From the NCBI GenBank assembly GCA_026415155.1, contig JAOAHQ010000068.1, positions 1 through 52,574 on the forward strand: a stretch of DNA of 52,574 nucleotides, in the 5' to 3' direction. Below, piece after piece: positions 10,300 to 20,317 of the stretch. The notes below the pieces were generated by a model. The model was given only the letters and a program-made list of their open reading frames with translations, did not search any database and was not told the origin of the DNA. Every line of letters begins with the position of its first letter. Within the stretch, counting starts at the first letter, position 1. The DNA comes from Rhodocyclaceae bacterium. GTDB lineage: Bacteria > Pseudomonadota > Gammaproteobacteria > Burkholderiales > Rhodocyclaceae. The position numbers were made by a program, and so were the translations under genes.

Positions 10300-10878
10300 A
10301 TGGCTACACTGCTCGAAGTTCGCGAAAACCTGGCCCGGCCTTACCACCGCTGGACGGTGGAGGACTATCACCGCATGGTGCAAACGGGGCTGCTGGATGA
10401 AACCGACAGAGTCGAACTCATTGAGGGGGAGTTGATCGACATGGCACCGATTGGCTGTAAACATGCTTCACGGGTCGACAAGCTTGCCCGCGCGCTGCTA
10501 TTGGCCCTTGGCATGGACTACCTGGTGCGCGTTCAGAATCCCGTGACGCTCGGCGGACTCAGCGAACCGCAGCCCGATATCGTCGTCGTTCGTGATGGCG
10601 ATTATTCGTTGGCCCATCCTAGCGCGTCGGATATTTTTCTGCTCGTCGAAGTTGCCGATGCCACGCTCCACTTCGACCGCGAGGTCAAGCTCGCGCTCTA
10701 TGCGCGTCACGGGATCCCTGAAGTCTGGCTGCTCGACGTCGCTACCGATCAACTGACGATCCATTGCGACCCCGCTGACGGCCAATACCGCACGCTGCGC
10801 ACTCCCGCGCCCGATGAGCCGATCGCGCCGCAGCGCCTGCCGCAGGCGGTCATCACGCTCGCGGAGATCATGCGCTGA
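10300..10878 (+). CDS. Uma2-family (DUF820) putative restriction-like endonuclease
   Basis: 192 residues from ATG 10300 (GAGGTG just upstream; a GTG at 10294 is an alternative). It shows the Uma2 pattern: RWTVEDYHRMVQTGLLDETDRVELIEGELIDMAPIG at the start, then EPQPDIVVV, LLVEVADATLHFDREVKLALYARHGIPEVWLLDV. The PD-(D/E)XK nuclease core would be D in QPDI and E-x-(A/S) in VEVAD with the following K in VKLALY. The family is abundant in cyanobacteria and of unknown role. It interrupts the otherwise tight tyrA-aroA arrangement and is probably a later insertion. Confidence 0.85.
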   Translation: MATLLEVRENLARPYHRWTVEDYHRMVQTGLLDETDRVELIEGELIDMAPIGCKHASRVDKLARALLLALGMDYLVRVQNPVTLGGLSEPQPDIVVVRDGDYSLAHPSASDIFLLVEVADATLHFDREVKLALYARHGIPEVWLLDVATDQLTIHCDPADGQYRTLRTPAPDEPIAPQRLPQAVITLAEIMR

Positions 10879-10971
10879 TGGCACCTTACACGGACGCCAT
10901 GCCGCCCTCGGCGCCAGCCTGGTCGTGCTTGTGACCACACATTGCGGCGCCGCATCCAGCCCCTGACGAGC

Positions 10972-12942
10972 ATGTCTCATCTCGATCTGCCGCCCCTTTC
11001 CCGCGCTGCCGGCACGGTGCAGCTGCCCGGCTCGAAGAGCATTTCTAACCGCATGTTGTTATTGGCCGCCTTGGCCGAGGGCGTGACGGAAATCCGCAAT
11101 CTGCTCGATTCGGATGACACGCGCGTGATGCTTGCGGCCTTGCAGGCCCTGGGTATCGGCCTTAAAGCCCAGGAGGCGAGCGCCTGGCGAGTGCATGGGG
11201 CAGGCGGAGTGTTTCCGGTCAAAGAAGCCGAACTCTTCATGGGCAATGCCGGCACGGCGATTAGGCCACTCACCGCCGTGCTCGCGCTCTCCGGCGGCCA
11301 TTACCGGGTGAGCGGCGTGCCGCGCATGCACGAGCGGCCGATCGGCGACCTCGTCGCAGGCCTGCGCCAGATCGGCGGCAACGTGCGCTATGTGGGCAAT
11401 GAGGGCTTTCCGCCGCTGGAGATCTTCCCCGCGCGCATTCAGCTCACCGCACCGATCCGGCTGCGCGGCGATGTCTCCTCGCAGTTTTTGACCGCCCTTT
11501 TGATGGCCTTGCCGCTCACCGGCGAGACGGCCATCATCGAACTCACGACGGAGCTCATCTCCAAGCCGTACATCGAGATCACGCTCAACCTCATGGCGCG
11601 CTTCGGCGTCGCAGTCGAGCGCGAAGGCTGGCAGCGCTTCACGATTCCCGGCGGGCAGCGCTACAAGAGCCCCGGCATGCTCCATGTCGAAGGCGATGCC
11701 TCGGCAGCCTCTTATTTCCTCGCCGCCGGCGCGATCGGCGGCGGGCCGGTGCGCGTTATGGGTGTTGGCCGGCAGAGCATCCAGGGCGATGTGCGTTTCG
11801 CCGATGCGTTGGAGAGCCTGGGAGCGCGGATTCAGTGGGGCGAGGATTTCATCGCCGCGAGCGCGCCGGAGAGAGGGAAACTCAAGGCCTTCGATCTCGA
11901 TCTGAACCACATCCCCGATGCGGCGATGACGCTCGCCATCGTGGCGCTCTTCACCGATGGCCGCTGCGTCTTGCGCAACATCGCTTCCTGGCGGGTCAAG
12001 GAGACCGACCGCATCGCGGCGATGGCGAAGGAGTTGAGGAAACTCGGCGCGACGGTGGAGGAGGGGGAGGACTTCCTGGCCGTCTCGCCAGCGCCGAGTT
12101 TGGCGCCCCATGCGGCGATCGATACCTATGACGATCACCGCATGGCGATGTGCTTTGCGCTTGCCGCCCTGGGCGGGGTGCCGGTGAGGATCAACGATCC
12201 CGGTTGTGTGGCCAAGACCTTCCCGCATTTTTTCGACGCCTTCGCGCAGATTGCCGCGCCGGTGATCGCGATCGATGGCCCCTCGGCCTCGGGCAAGGGC
12301 ACGGTCGCGCAGCGGGTCGCCAAGGCGCTGGGCTTTCATTTCCTCGACAGCGGCGCGCTTTACCGCCTCACGGCGCTATCCGCGATGAAGGCGGGCGTGG
12401 CGCTCGACGACGAGGCCGCCGTCGCCGCCGTGGCGGCTAATCTGCCGGCCGAATTCGTCGGCGACAGGATTCTTCTTGCCGGAGAGGAGGTGACCGAGGC
12501 GATCCGTGCCGAGGAGGTCGGCGTCGCGGCCTCGAAAATCGCCGCCCTGCCGGCGGTGCGCGCTGCGCTCTTCGAGCGCCAACGCGCCTTCCGGCGCTTT
12601 CCCGGCCTTGTCGCCGATGGCCGCGACATGGGCTCGGTGGTCTTTCCTGACGCGCCGGTCAAGGTGTTTTTGACCGCCTCGGCCGCCGCGCGCGCCGAGA
12701 GGCGTTATAAACAGTTGATCGAGAAGGGAATGCCTGCTAACATGCGCCCCCTTTTGCAGGACATCGTGAAAGATCTCGAGGAACGAGATGCGCGCGATGC
12801 CGCAAGAGCCGTCGCTCCCTTGCAACAGACTCCCGATGCCGACCTGGTGGATACGACCACGTTGAACATCGATGAAGCCGTGGCAGCGGTGATGGACAGC
12901 GTCCGTCGCCGTCTGCCGTTGTCCAACCTACCCGTCCTCTGA
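10972..12942 (+). CDS. aroA-cmk: Fused EPSP synthase - cytidylate kinase
   Basis: 656 residues in one uninterrupted frame. Residues ~1-428 are 5-enolpyruvylshikimate-3-phosphate synthase: [65 protein letters not shown]. Residues ~430-650 are cytidylate kinase: the P-loop is GPSASGKGT, followed by [24 protein letters not shown] and [13 protein letters not shown]. The start ATG 10972 (MSHLDLPPL) is preferred over an upstream TTG. No stop or ribosome site separates the domains, and the junction is almost linkerless. AroA makes the chorismate precursor; Cmk phosphorylates CMP/dCMP. A 23-bp repeat copy lies in the AroA part at 12079-12101. Confidence 0.93.
   Translation: MSHLDLPPLSRAAGTVQLPGSKSISNRMLLLAALAEGVTEIRNLLDSDDTRVMLAALQALGIGLKAQEASAWRVHGAGGVFPVKEAELFMGNAGTAIRPLTAVLALSGGHYRVSGVPRMHERPIGDLVAGLRQIGGNVRYVGNEGFPPLEIFPARIQLTAPIRLRGDVSSQFLTALLMALPLTGETAIIELTTELISKPYIEITLNLMARFGVAVEREGWQRFTIPGGQRYKSPGMLHVEGDASAASYFLAAGAIGGGPVRVMGVGRQSIQGDVRFADALESLGARIQWGEDFIAASAPERGKLKAFDLDLNHIPDAAMTLAIVALFTDGRCVLRNIASWRVKETDRIAAMAKELRKLGATVEEGEDFLAVSPAPSLAPHAAIDTYDDHRMAMCFALAALGGVPVRINDPGCVAKTFPHFFDAFAQIAAPVIAIDGPSASGKGTVAQRVAKALGFHFLDSGALYRLTALSAMKAGVALDDEAAVAAVAANLPAEFVGDRILLAGEEVTEAIRAEEVGVAASKIAALPAVRAALFERQRAFRRFPGLVADGRDMGSVVFPDAPVKVFLTASAAARAERRYKQLIEKGMPANMRPLLQDIVKDLEERDARDAARAVAPLQQTPDADLVDTTTLNIDEAVAAVMDSVRRRLPLSNLPVL
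12079..12101 (+). repeat. 23-bp dispersed repeat, copy 3 (inside aroA-cmk)
   Basis: GCCGTCTCGCC followed directly by AGCGCCGAGTTT. It is translated as AVSPAPSL, in the loop just before the conserved [12 protein letters not shown] motif. Confidence 0.8.
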
Positions 12943-12969
12943 CGGTTTTTTCTTCAACCTTAGAACCCT

Positions 12970-14679
12970 ATGTCCACTGCCACCCCTGCCGTGAATCCCG
13001 CCAACGAATCCTTCGCCGCCTTGTTCGAAGAAAGCCTCTCGCGCCAGGAGATGCGCGCCGGCGAAGTCATCACGGCCGAAGTCGTCCGCGTCGATCAGAA
13101 TTTCGTCGTCGTCAATGCGGGCCTCAAATCCGAATCCTTCATCCCGGTCGAAGAGTTCAAAAACGACCGCGGCGAGATCGAAGTTAAGCCCGGCGATTTC
13201 GTGCAAGTTGCCATCGAGATGCTCGAAGACGGTTATGGCGAAACCCGTTTGAGCCGTGAAAAGGCCAAGCGCATCGCCGCCTGGAACGATCTCGAAAAGG
13301 CCATGAATGAAGGCACGCTCGTCAAGGGGGTGATCACTGGCAAAGTCAAAGGCGGCCTCACCGTCATGACCAATGGCATCCGCGCCTTCCTGCCCGGCTC
13401 CCTCGTCGACATCCGTCCCGTCAAGGACACCACGCCCTTCGAAGGCAAGGAATTCGAATTCAAGGTCATCAAGCTCGACAGGAAGCGCAACAACGTCGTG
13501 CTCTCGCGCCGCGCCGTGTTGGAAGCCAACATGGGCGAAGAGCGCCAGAAACTGCTGGAAAGCCTCCAGGAAGGCACCATCGTCAAGGGCATCGTCAAGA
13601 ACATCACCGAGTATGGCGCCTTCGTCGATCTGGGCGGCATCGACGGCCTCCTGCACATCACCGATCTCGCCTGGCGCCGCGTGCGTCATCCGTCGGAAGT
13701 CCTTAACGTCGGCGACGAAGTCACCGCCAAGGTGCTCAAGTTCGACCAGGAGAAGAACCGCGTCAGCCTCGGTATGAAGCAGTTGGGCGAAGACCCGTGG
13801 ATCGGTATCGCGCGCCGCTATCCGGCCGGCACGCGCCTCTTTGGCAAGGTCACGAATCTCACCGACTACGGCGCCTTTGTCGAGATCGAACAGGGCATCG
13901 AAGGTCTCGTGCATGTCTCCGAGATGGACTGGACCAACAAGAACATCCATCCCTCCAAGGTCGTCCAGCTCGGCGACGAAGTCGAAGTGATGATCCTCGA
14001 GATCGACGAGGAGCGCCGCCGCATCTCGCTCGGCATGAAGCAGTGCATGCCGAACCCGTGGGAAGACTTCGCGATGAATTACAAGAAAGGCGACAAGGTG
14101 AAGGGGGCGATCAAGTCGATCACCGATTTCGGTATCTTCATCGGTCTGCCCGGCGGCATCGACGGCCTCGTGCATCTGTCGGATCTCTCCTGGACGCAGC
14201 CGGGCGAAGAAGCCAAGCAGAATTACAAGAAGGGCGACGAGGTCGAGGCCGTCGTGCTTTCGATCGACGTCGAGAAGGAGCGCATCTCGCTGGGCATCAA
14301 GCAGCTCGACGGCGACCCCTTCACGAGCTTCATCGCCACGCACGACAAGAACAGCCTGGTGACCGGTACCGTCAAGAGCGTCGATGCCAAGGGCGCGGTG
14401 ATCGACCTGGGCGGCGATGTCGAGGGTTATCTGCGCGTGTCCGAATTCTCGCGCGATCGCATCGAGGATCTCTCGCAGCATCTCAAGGTCGGCGACACGG
14501 TCGAAGCGATGATCATCAACGTCGATCGCAAGTCGCGCTCGATCAATCTGTCGGTCAAGGCCAAGGATCAGGCCGAGCAGGCCGAGGCGATGCAGAAGCT
14601 CTCGGCCGAATCGGCGGCCGCTGCCACCGGCACGACGAATCTCGGCGCGCTCCTCAAGGCGAAGCTCAACCAGCAATAA
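12970..14679 (+). CDS. rpsA: 30S ribosomal protein S1
   Basis: 569 residues with six S1 (OB-fold) repeats. The repeats have recurrent motifs such as [29 protein letters not shown] and [30 protein letters not shown], each closed by the (R/K)ISLG-(M/I)KQ signature. The first two repeats bind the ribosome (with S2) and the later ones bind mRNA, aiding initiation on weakly led messages. It follows aroA-cmk after 27 bases, the common proteobacterial order cmk-rpsA-ihfB. The start ATG 12970 lacks a clear Shine-Dalgarno; the leader is pyrimidine rich (GGTTTTTTCTTC). Confidence 0.97.
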   Translation: MSTATPAVNPANESFAALFEESLSRQEMRAGEVITAEVVRVDQNFVVVNAGLKSESFIPVEEFKNDRGEIEVKPGDFVQVAIEMLEDGYGETRLSREKAKRIAAWNDLEKAMNEGTLVKGVITGKVKGGLTVMTNGIRAFLPGSLVDIRPVKDTTPFEGKEFEFKVIKLDRKRNNVVLSRRAVLEANMGEERQKLLESLQEGTIVKGIVKNITEYGAFVDLGGIDGLLHITDLAWRRVRHPSEVLNVGDEVTAKVLKFDQEKNRVSLGMKQLGEDPWIGIARRYPAGTRLFGKVTNLTDYGAFVEIEQGIEGLVHVSEMDWTNKNIHPSKVVQLGDEVEVMILEIDEERRRISLGMKQCMPNPWEDFAMNYKKGDKVKGAIKSITDFGIFIGLPGGIDGLVHLSDLSWTQPGEEAKQNYKKGDEVEAVVLSIDVEKERISLGIKQLDGDPFTSFIATHDKNSLVTGTVKSVDAKGAVIDLGGDVEGYLRVSEFSRDRIEDLSQHLKVGDTVEAMIINVDRKSRSINLSVKAKDQAEQAEAMQKLSAESAAAATGTTNLGALLKAKLNQQ

Positions 14680-14698
14680 GCGCTGGCGGAACGTTGTC

Positions 14699-14986
<288 letters not shown>

Positions 14987-14992
14987 GCCCGC

Positions 14993-15286
14993 ATGAAGGC
15001 GCTGATCTGGTTCCTGCGGGGGGTATTGTTCTTCCTCCTGCTGGGCTTGGCGATCAAGAACAGCCACGAAGTCGAGCTGCGTTTCTTCTTCGAGACGAGC
15101 TGGCGCGCGCCCTTGTCGCTCGTCGTGCTCGTCTCGATCGTGATCGGCGTCGTGCTCGGCCTGCTGGCCCTGTTGCCCAAGCTCTTCCAGCAGCGCCGGG
15201 GGCTTGGCCGGCTCGAGCGTGAGCTCGCCGAACACGCTGCTCCGCTCGATGCGGCAGACGAACGTCCGGCCCTGACCAGGCGCTGA
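14993..15286 (+). CDS. lapA: LapA-family inner-membrane protein (LPS assembly protein A)
   Basis: 97 residues with two transmembrane helices (about 4-22 and 40-62) and a short charged C-terminal tail predicted cytosolic; DUF1049/LapA family. It starts 6 bases after the ihfB stop and ends 5 bases before lapB. In E. coli LapA partners LapB in controlling LpxC turnover and LPS assembly. Function is inferred from topology and position. Confidence 0.85.
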   Translation: MKALIWFLRGVLFFLLLGLAIKNSHEVELRFFFETSWRAPLSLVVLVSIVIGVVLGLLALLPKLFQQRRGLGRLERELAEHAAPLDAADERPALTRR

Positions 15287-15291
15287 AGATC

Positions 15292-16479
15292 ATGGAAATC
15301 GAGCTATGGTGGCTCCTCGCGTTGCCGGCTTTTTTCGCCTTTGGCTGGTTGGCGGCGCGCATCGACCTCAAGGCGCTGCTCAACGAATCGCGCGCGCTGC
15401 CGCGCTCCTATTTCACGGGGCTCAACTTCCTTCTCAACGAGCAGCCCGACAAGGCGATCGAGGCCTTTCTCGAAGCGGCGCGGCTCGATCCGGAAACCGT
15501 CGAGCTGCATTTTGCGCTCGGCAGCCTGTTCCGCCGGCGCGGTGAGACCGATCGGGCGATCCGCGTCCATAAACATCTCATCGAGCGCGATGCAACGCAG
15601 GCGCAGCTCACCGAGGAGCAACGCCTGCAGGCGCTCTCCGAACTCGGCCAGGATTACCTCAAGGCAGGGCTCCTCGACCGCGCCGAGGAAATCTTCCTCA
15701 AGCTGCGCTCTACCTCCCGCGACGAGGAGGCGCTGCGCTTCCTGCTCGAGATCTACCAGCAGGAAAAGGAGTGGCAGAAGGCGATCGCTATCGCAAGGCA
15801 AATGCCTGGGCATGCCGATCATCTGTGGCACAAGGAGATCGCCGAGTTTCACTGCGAGCTCGCGGCGGCAGCTCTCCTGAATGGCCGCGACGAGGAGGCG
15901 AGGCGCGAGCTTCAGGCAGCGCTCGCGGTCAATCGCAAGTGCGTGCGGGCTACACTGTTGCTGGGCGAGCTCGAAGCGAAACTCGGCGCTGGCGAGACGG
16001 CCCTGGCGATCTGGCAGGGCATCGAGCAGCAAAATCCCGCCTATCTCTCGCTGGCGGCCGACAAGATGCTGGCGGTGTTTCGCGCCCAGGGGCGGGAAGC
16101 CCAGGGCATCGCGCTGCTGCGCGGCTATCTGGAGCGTCACGGCTCGCTCGATTTGCTCGAGAGCGTCTTCCAGGCGGTGCTGGCCGCCGAAGGCCCGCAG
16201 GCGGCCTATGCGCTGGTGCGTGATGAACTGCGGCGCAACCCGACCCTCTTGGGCCTCGACAAGCTCCTCGAAGCGCAGCTCTTGCTTGCCCCCCCTGAGC
16301 GGCGCGCCGACCTCGAGCTCGTCAAGTCGCTGATCCACAACCATACCCGCCGTGTGGCGCGCTACCGCTGCAGCGACTGTGGCTTCAAGGCACGCCAGTT
16401 CCATTGGCGCTGCCCGGCTTGCGGCGGCTGGGAAACCTTTCCGCCCAAGCGCAGCGAGGAATTCGATCTCACGCCATGA
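15292..16479 (+). CDS. lapB: Lipopolysaccharide assembly protein B (TPR protein with rubredoxin-like metal site)
   Basis: 395 residues: one N-terminal membrane helix (about 2-19), a tetratricopeptide-repeat body (about 45-350, e.g. NEQPDKAIEAFLEAARLDPETVELHFALG), and a C-terminal rubredoxin-like zinc/iron ribbon with paired CSDCG and CPACGGW. This is the full LapB (YciM) architecture. LapB regulates FtsH degradation of LpxC and docks the LPS transport machinery at the inner membrane. It lies between lapA and the heptose genes, coherent with an LPS cluster. The stop overlaps the start of hldE1 (ATGA). Confidence 0.93.
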   Translation: MEIELWWLLALPAFFAFGWLAARIDLKALLNESRALPRSYFTGLNFLLNEQPDKAIEAFLEAARLDPETVELHFALGSLFRRRGETDRAIRVHKHLIERDATQAQLTEEQRLQALSELGQDYLKAGLLDRAEEIFLKLRSTSRDEEALRFLLEIYQQEKEWQKAIAIARQMPGHADHLWHKEIAEFHCELAAAALLNGRDEEARRELQAALAVNRKCVRATLLLGELEAKLGAGETALAIWQGIEQQNPAYLSLAADKMLAVFRAQGREAQGIALLRGYLERHGSLDLLESVFQAVLAAEGPQAAYALVRDELRRNPTLLGLDKLLEAQLLLAPPERRADLELVKSLIHNHTRRVARYRCSDCGFKARQFHWRCPACGGWETFPPKRSEEFDLTP

Positions 16480-17402
16480 AATTGCCCGATACGTCTTCTG
16501 CCCGTATCCTCGTCGTCGGCGACGTCATGCTCGACCGCTATTGGTTCGGCGAGGTCTCGCGCATCTCGCCCGAAGCCCCCGTGCCGGTGGTCAAGGTGGA
16601 GAGGAGCGAGGAGCGCCCCGGTGGTGCGGCCAACGTCGCACGCAACATCGCCGCGCTCGGCGCCCAGGCCACGCTGCTTTCGGTGGTCGGCGCCGATGAA
16701 GCAGGCCAGGCGCTTGCCCGGCTGCTCGCCGCCTCCTCGATCGACGCGAGCCTCCACGAGGACCCGCAACTCAATACGACCGTCAAGCTGCGCGTCATCG
16801 GCCGCCAGCAGCAGTTGTTGCGCATCGACTTCGAGAACTGGCCGGCGCACGAGGTCCTGCAGGCAAAGCTCGCCGAGTTCCGCGAGCGCATCGACGCGTG
16901 CGACGCGGTGATCCTCTCCGACTACGGCAAAGGAGGGCTGGCGCACATCGCCGAGATGATCCGCATCGCGCGCGAACACGGCAAACCCGTGCTCGTCGAC
17001 CCGAAGGGCGACGACTACGCGCGTTACCAGGGCGCCACGCTCATCACGCCGAATCGCGCCGAACTGCGCGAGGTCATCGGCCGCTGGCAGGATGAAGATG
17101 ATCTCGCCGCACGCGTGGCACGTCTCATCGACACGCTGGGGCTCGAAGCCTTGCTGCTGACCCGCTCCGAAGAGGGCATGACGCTCTATACCGAGCATGA
17201 GACGTTTCACGAGCCGGCGCAGGCGCGCGAGGTTTATGATGTGAGCGGCGCGGGCGATACCGTGATCGCCACGCTGGCCGTCATGCTGGCGGCGGGGCTG
17301 CCGCTGCTCGATGCGATGCGGCTCGCCAACCGCGCGGCGGGCATCGTCGTCGGCAAGCTCGGCACCGCGACTTGCTCGCTCGAAGAGTTGAACCCAGATT
17401 GA
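16476..17402 (+). CDS. hldE1: D-glycero-beta-D-manno-heptose-7-phosphate kinase (HldE domain I / RfaE1)
   Basis: 308 residues from ATG 16476, overlapping the lapB stop. PfkB/ribokinase family: ILVVGDVMLDRYWFGEVSRISPEAPVPVVKV near the start, ERPGGAANVARNIAALG, and the catalytic C-terminal motif DVSGAGDTVIATLAV with the base Asp. Only the kinase half of E. coli HldE is present; the adenylyltransferase half (RfaE2) is not in the window. It phosphorylates heptose-7-phosphate in ADP-heptose synthesis for the LPS core. The last codons lie within the left arm of an inverted repeat (17391-17407). Confidence 0.93.
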   Translation: MKLPDTSSARILVVGDVMLDRYWFGEVSRISPEAPVPVVKVERSEERPGGAANVARNIAALGAQATLLSVVGADEAGQALARLLAASSIDASLHEDPQLNTTVKLRVIGRQQQLLRIDFENWPAHEVLQAKLAEFRERIDACDAVILSDYGKGGLAHIAEMIRIAREHGKPVLVDPKGDDYARYQGATLITPNRAELREVIGRWQDEDDLAARVARLIDTLGLEALLLTRSEEGMTLYTEHETFHEPAQAREVYDVSGAGDTVIATLAVMLAAGLPLLDAMRLANRAAGIVVGKLGTATCSLEELNPD

Positions 17403-17600
17403 CCATTAGATCGGGCAGGTGATCCATGAAGAGACTTTTCGACACTCGCAGTGCCCTACGCGGCGGCGCTCGGGCTGCGGGCGGCATCTCTACGCCCGTG
17501 CTCCTCGTCCAGAGGCAACGCTATGGACTCGTCGCACGAACGCAGATCTGCTCGCCCTCGCCGGCGAGCGCCGCTCGCGTTCCAATGGACAATCTGGGTT
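17391..17600. repeat. Inverted-repeat-bounded 210-bp segment between hldE1 and hldD
   Basis: Left arm 17391-17407 is AACCCAGATTGACCATT; right arm 17584-17600 is AATGGACAATCTGGGTT, the reverse complement with one mismatch. The left arm includes the hldE1 stop codon and the right arm ends just before the hldD Shine-Dalgarno. The 176 bases inside are GC-rich. They contain one small open frame (17426-17602, 58 codons, starting [14 protein letters not shown]) that I cannot assign. It could be a MITE-like insertion or a long-range hairpin that affects hldD expression. Confidence 0.55.
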
Positions 17601-17612
17601 GAAAGGATAGCC

Positions 17613-18611
17613 ATGTATTACGTCGTCACCGGTGCGGCCGGCTTCATCGGCGCCAACCTCGTCAAGGCCTTGAACGAGCGCGGCATCGACCACATCCTCG
17701 CCGTCGATAACCTCACGAAGGCCGACAAGTTCAAGAATCTCGTCGATTGCGAGATCGCCGACTACCTCGACAAGCACGAATTCATCGAGCGCTTGCAGCA
17801 CGGCCATTTCGATGGTGCGATCGAAGTCCTCTTCCACCAAGGCGCCTGCTCCGACACGATGGAGAGCGATGGCCGCTACATGATGGAAAACAACTTCCGC
17901 TATAGCACCGCCTTGCTCGATTTCTGCCTCGATCACGAGGTGCAGTTTCTCTATGCCTCTTCCGCCTCGGTCTATGGCGCGGGGCGCGTGTTCAAGGAAG
18001 CGCGCGAGCACGAGGCGCCGCTTAACGTCTATGGCTACTCGAAGTTCCTCTTCGACCAGGTCGTGCGGCGCCGTCTCGCCAGCGCCGACTTTCACGCGCA
18101 GGTGGTGGGCTTTCGCTATTTCAACGTCTATGGCCCGCGCGAGCAGCACAAGGGGCGCATGGCTTCGGTGGCCTTCCACCACTTCAACCAGTATCGCGAG
18201 CACGGCAAGGTCAAGCTCTTCGAGGGCTGCGATGGCTACGGCAACGGCGAGCAGCGCCGCGACTTCGTCTATGTCGAGGACGTCGTCAAGGTGAACATGT
18301 TCTTCCTCGACCATCCGGAAAAATCCGGCATCTTCAACCTCGGCACCGGGAAAGCGCAGCCTTTCAACGACATCGCCCATGCAACGGTCAATGCCTGCCG
18401 CGCGCTCGAAGGCCAGCCGCCGCTCTCGCTTGCTGACATGGTGGCGCAGGGCATCGTCGAATACATCGCCTTCCCCGAGGCGCTCAAGGGCAAGTATCAA
18501 AGCTTCACCCAGGCCGACATCACCGCGCTGCGCGAGGCGGGTTACGAGGAAGCCTTTGCCGAAGTCGCGGTGGGCGTGACGAAATATGTAAAGTATTTGG
18601 CCGGACAATGA
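17613..18611 (+). CDS. hldD: ADP-L-glycero-D-manno-heptose 6-epimerase
   Basis: 332 residues from ATG 17613 (AAAGGA 8 bases upstream). Extended short-chain dehydrogenase: [19 protein letters not shown] for NADP binding, the catalytic Tyr-Lys pair in [11 protein letters not shown], and the family hallmark [21 protein letters not shown]. It epimerises ADP-D,D-heptose to ADP-L,D-heptose for the LPS inner core. A 23-bp repeat copy (18070-18092) encodes RRLASADF in a loop just before [10 protein letters not shown], about two residues longer than in E. coli. The stop overlaps the cysM ATG. Confidence 0.96.
   Translation: MYYVVTGAAGFIGANLVKALNERGIDHILAVDNLTKADKFKNLVDCEIADYLDKHEFIERLQHGHFDGAIEVLFHQGACSDTMESDGRYMMENNFRYSTALLDFCLDHEVQFLYASSASVYGAGRVFKEAREHEAPLNVYGYSKFLFDQVVRRRLASADFHAQVVGFRYFNVYGPREQHKGRMASVAFHHFNQYREHGKVKLFEGCDGYGNGEQRRDFVYVEDVVKVNMFFLDHPEKSGIFNLGTGKAQPFNDIAHATVNACRALEGQPPLSLADMVAQGIVEYIAFPEALKGKYQSFTQADITALREAGYEEAFAEVAVGVTKYVKYLAGQ
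18070..18092 (+). repeat. 23-bp dispersed repeat, copy 4 (inside hldD)
   Basis: GCCGTCTCGCC followed directly by AGCGCCGACTTT, an exact consensus match. It is read in a different frame from the gyrA and aroA copies. Confidence 0.82.
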
Positions 18612-19510
18612 ACATGAAGACCCTCGAAGACTTTGTCGGCAACACGCCGCTGGTGCGCCTAAAGCGCCTGCCCGGCGAGGAAAACGCGCGCCGCAACAAC
18701 GTGATCCTCGCCAAGCTCGAAGGCAATAATCCGGCCGGTTCGGTCAAGGACCGGCCGGCGCTGTCGATGATCCTCGAAGCCGAGAAGCGCGGCGAGATCA
18801 AGCCGGGCGATACGCTGATCGAGGCGACCTCGGGCAATACCGGTATTGCGCTCGCGATGGTCGCGGCGCTGCGCGGCTACAAGATGATCCTCGTCATGCC
18901 CGAAAACCAGAGCGTCGAGCGCCGCCAGTCGATGAAGGCCTATGGCGCGGAGCTGATCCTGACGCCCAAGGAAGCGAGCATGGAAGGCGCGCGCGACGAA
19001 GCGGAACGGCTTGTCAAAGCGGGCCGCGGCGTGATGCTCGACCAATTCTCGAACCCCGACAATCCGCTCGCGCATTATCGTGGCACCGGCCCGGAGATCT
19101 GGCGCGATACCGAAGGGAAGATTACCCACTTCGTCTCTAGCATGGGCACCACGGGCACCATCATGGGCTGCTCGCGCTATCTCAAAGAGCAGAATCCGGC
19201 CATCCAGATCATCGGCTGCCAGCCAGCGGAGGGCGCGCAGATTCCTGGCATCCGCAAGTGGCCCCCTGAGTATCTGCCGAAGATCTGCGACTTTTCGCGC
19301 ATCGATCGACTCGAATATGTGAGCCAGCGCGAAGCCGAGGAGATGACGCGGCGGCTCGCTCGCGAAGAGGGCATCTGTGCCGGCATTTCCTCGGGCGGGG
19401 CGATGGCCGTCGCGCTGCGCATCGCCGCCAAGGTAGAGAACGCCGTGATCGTCAGCATCGTCTGTGACCGCGGCGACCGCTATCTCTCAACGGGCGTCTT
19501 TCCCGCGTGA
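18608..19510 (+). CDS. cysM: Cysteine synthase B (O-acetylserine sulfhydrylase)
   Basis: 300 residues, fold-type II PLP enzyme. It begins [21 protein letters not shown], with the PLP lysine in [15 protein letters not shown]. The substrate loop is [13 protein letters not shown] and the phosphate-binding glycines are in [18 protein letters not shown]. The longer N-terminus and [15 protein letters not shown] region fit CysM rather than CysK. CysM can use thiosulfate as well as sulfide. ATG overlaps the hldD stop; a second ATG two codons on is possible. Confidence 0.94.
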   Translation: MNMKTLEDFVGNTPLVRLKRLPGEENARRNNVILAKLEGNNPAGSVKDRPALSMILEAEKRGEIKPGDTLIEATSGNTGIALAMVAALRGYKMILVMPENQSVERRQSMKAYGAELILTPKEASMEGARDEAERLVKAGRGVMLDQFSNPDNPLAHYRGTGPEIWRDTEGKITHFVSSMGTTGTIMGCSRYLKEQNPAIQIIGCQPAEGAQIPGIRKWPPEYLPKICDFSRIDRLEYVSQREAEEMTRRLAREEGICAGISSGGAMAVALRIAAKVENAVIVSIVCDRGDRYLSTGVFPA

Positions 19511-20283
19511 TTCCCATCCTCGTCTTCGACATCGAGACGATCCCCGACATTGCCGGCCTGCGGCGGCTCCACGATCTGCCCGCGACGCTGCCGGAGGCCG
19601 AGGTCGCCGAGTTCGCCTTCCAGAAGCAGCGCGCCAAGAACGGCTCCGACTTTTTGCCGCTTCACCTGCAGCGCGTCGTCGTCATCTCCTGCGCGATGAG
19701 GAGCGACGAGGGCTTTCGCGTCTGGTCGCTTGCCGAGCCGCAAGCAGGGGAGGGCGAGATCATCCAGCGCTTCTTCGCCGGCATCGAGCGATACACGCCG
19801 CAGCTCGTCTCATGGAATGGCGGCGGCTTCGACCTGCCGGTGCTGCATTATCGGGGGCTCATCCATGGCGTGGCGGCGACGCGCTATTGGGAGATGGGCG
19901 AGAGCGACAACGGCTTCAAGTGGAACAACTACATCAGCCGCTACCACACGCGGCATCTCGACCTCATGGATCTTTTGGCGCTCTATCAGCCGCGCGCCAA
20001 CGTGCCGCTCGATGAGCTCGCCAAGCTCATGAATCTGCCGGGCAAGCTCGGCATGGACGGCAGCGCCGTTTGGCAGGCGTGGCTGGCCGGCGAAATTAAC
20101 GCGATTCGCGATTATTGCGAGACCGACGTCGTCAACACCTACCTCGTCTATCTGCGTTTCCAGCGGATGCGCGGGCAGCTTTCCGCCGAGGAATACGCCA
20201 GCGAATGCGCGACCGTGCGAAAGGCGCTTGCCAAGAGCGACGCGGTGCATTGGCAAGAGTTTCTCGCCGCCTGGGCGGCATGA
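19507..20283 (+). CDS. 3'-5' exonuclease of the PolB-like (DEDDy) family
   Basis: 258 residues from GTG 19507, which overlaps the cysM stop (GTGA). DEDD exonuclease motifs are readable: Exo I VFDIETIPD, Exo II SWNGGGFDLPVL, and Exo III YCETDVVNTYLVYLRF (YX3D type). It matches the predicted DNA-polymerase-B-like 3'-5' exonuclease family (PF10108 type), stand-alone and lacking a polymerase domain. Substrate unknown; likely single-stranded nucleic acid. It is the last gene of the plus-strand run, facing the minus-strand HepT/MntA pair across 34 bases. Confidence 0.85.
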   Translation: MIPILVFDIETIPDIAGLRRLHDLPATLPEAEVAEFAFQKQRAKNGSDFLPLHLQRVVVISCAMRSDEGFRVWSLAEPQAGEGEIIQRFFAGIERYTPQLVSWNGGGFDLPVLHYRGLIHGVAATRYWEMGESDNGFKWNNYISRYHTRHLDLMDLLALYQPRANVPLDELAKLMNLPGKLGMDGSAVWQAWLAGEINAIRDYCETDVVNTYLVYLRFQRMRGQLSAEEYASECATVRKALAKSDAVHWQEFLAAWAA

Positions 20284-20317
20284 AGAGCGCAATATGGCGC
20301 TCCATGTCATTTGCAAA

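Noticed and set aside
14679-14695. GCGCTGGCGGAACG near the rpsA stop, resembling part of the 23-bp repeat
   Set aside because: Only a partial match and lacking the invariant GCCGTC end; may be a decayed copy but not supported.
17426-17602. 58-codon open frame inside the inverted-repeat segment ([14 protein letters not shown]...)
   Set aside because: No ribosome site or similarity that I recognise; kept only as a note in the repeat entry.
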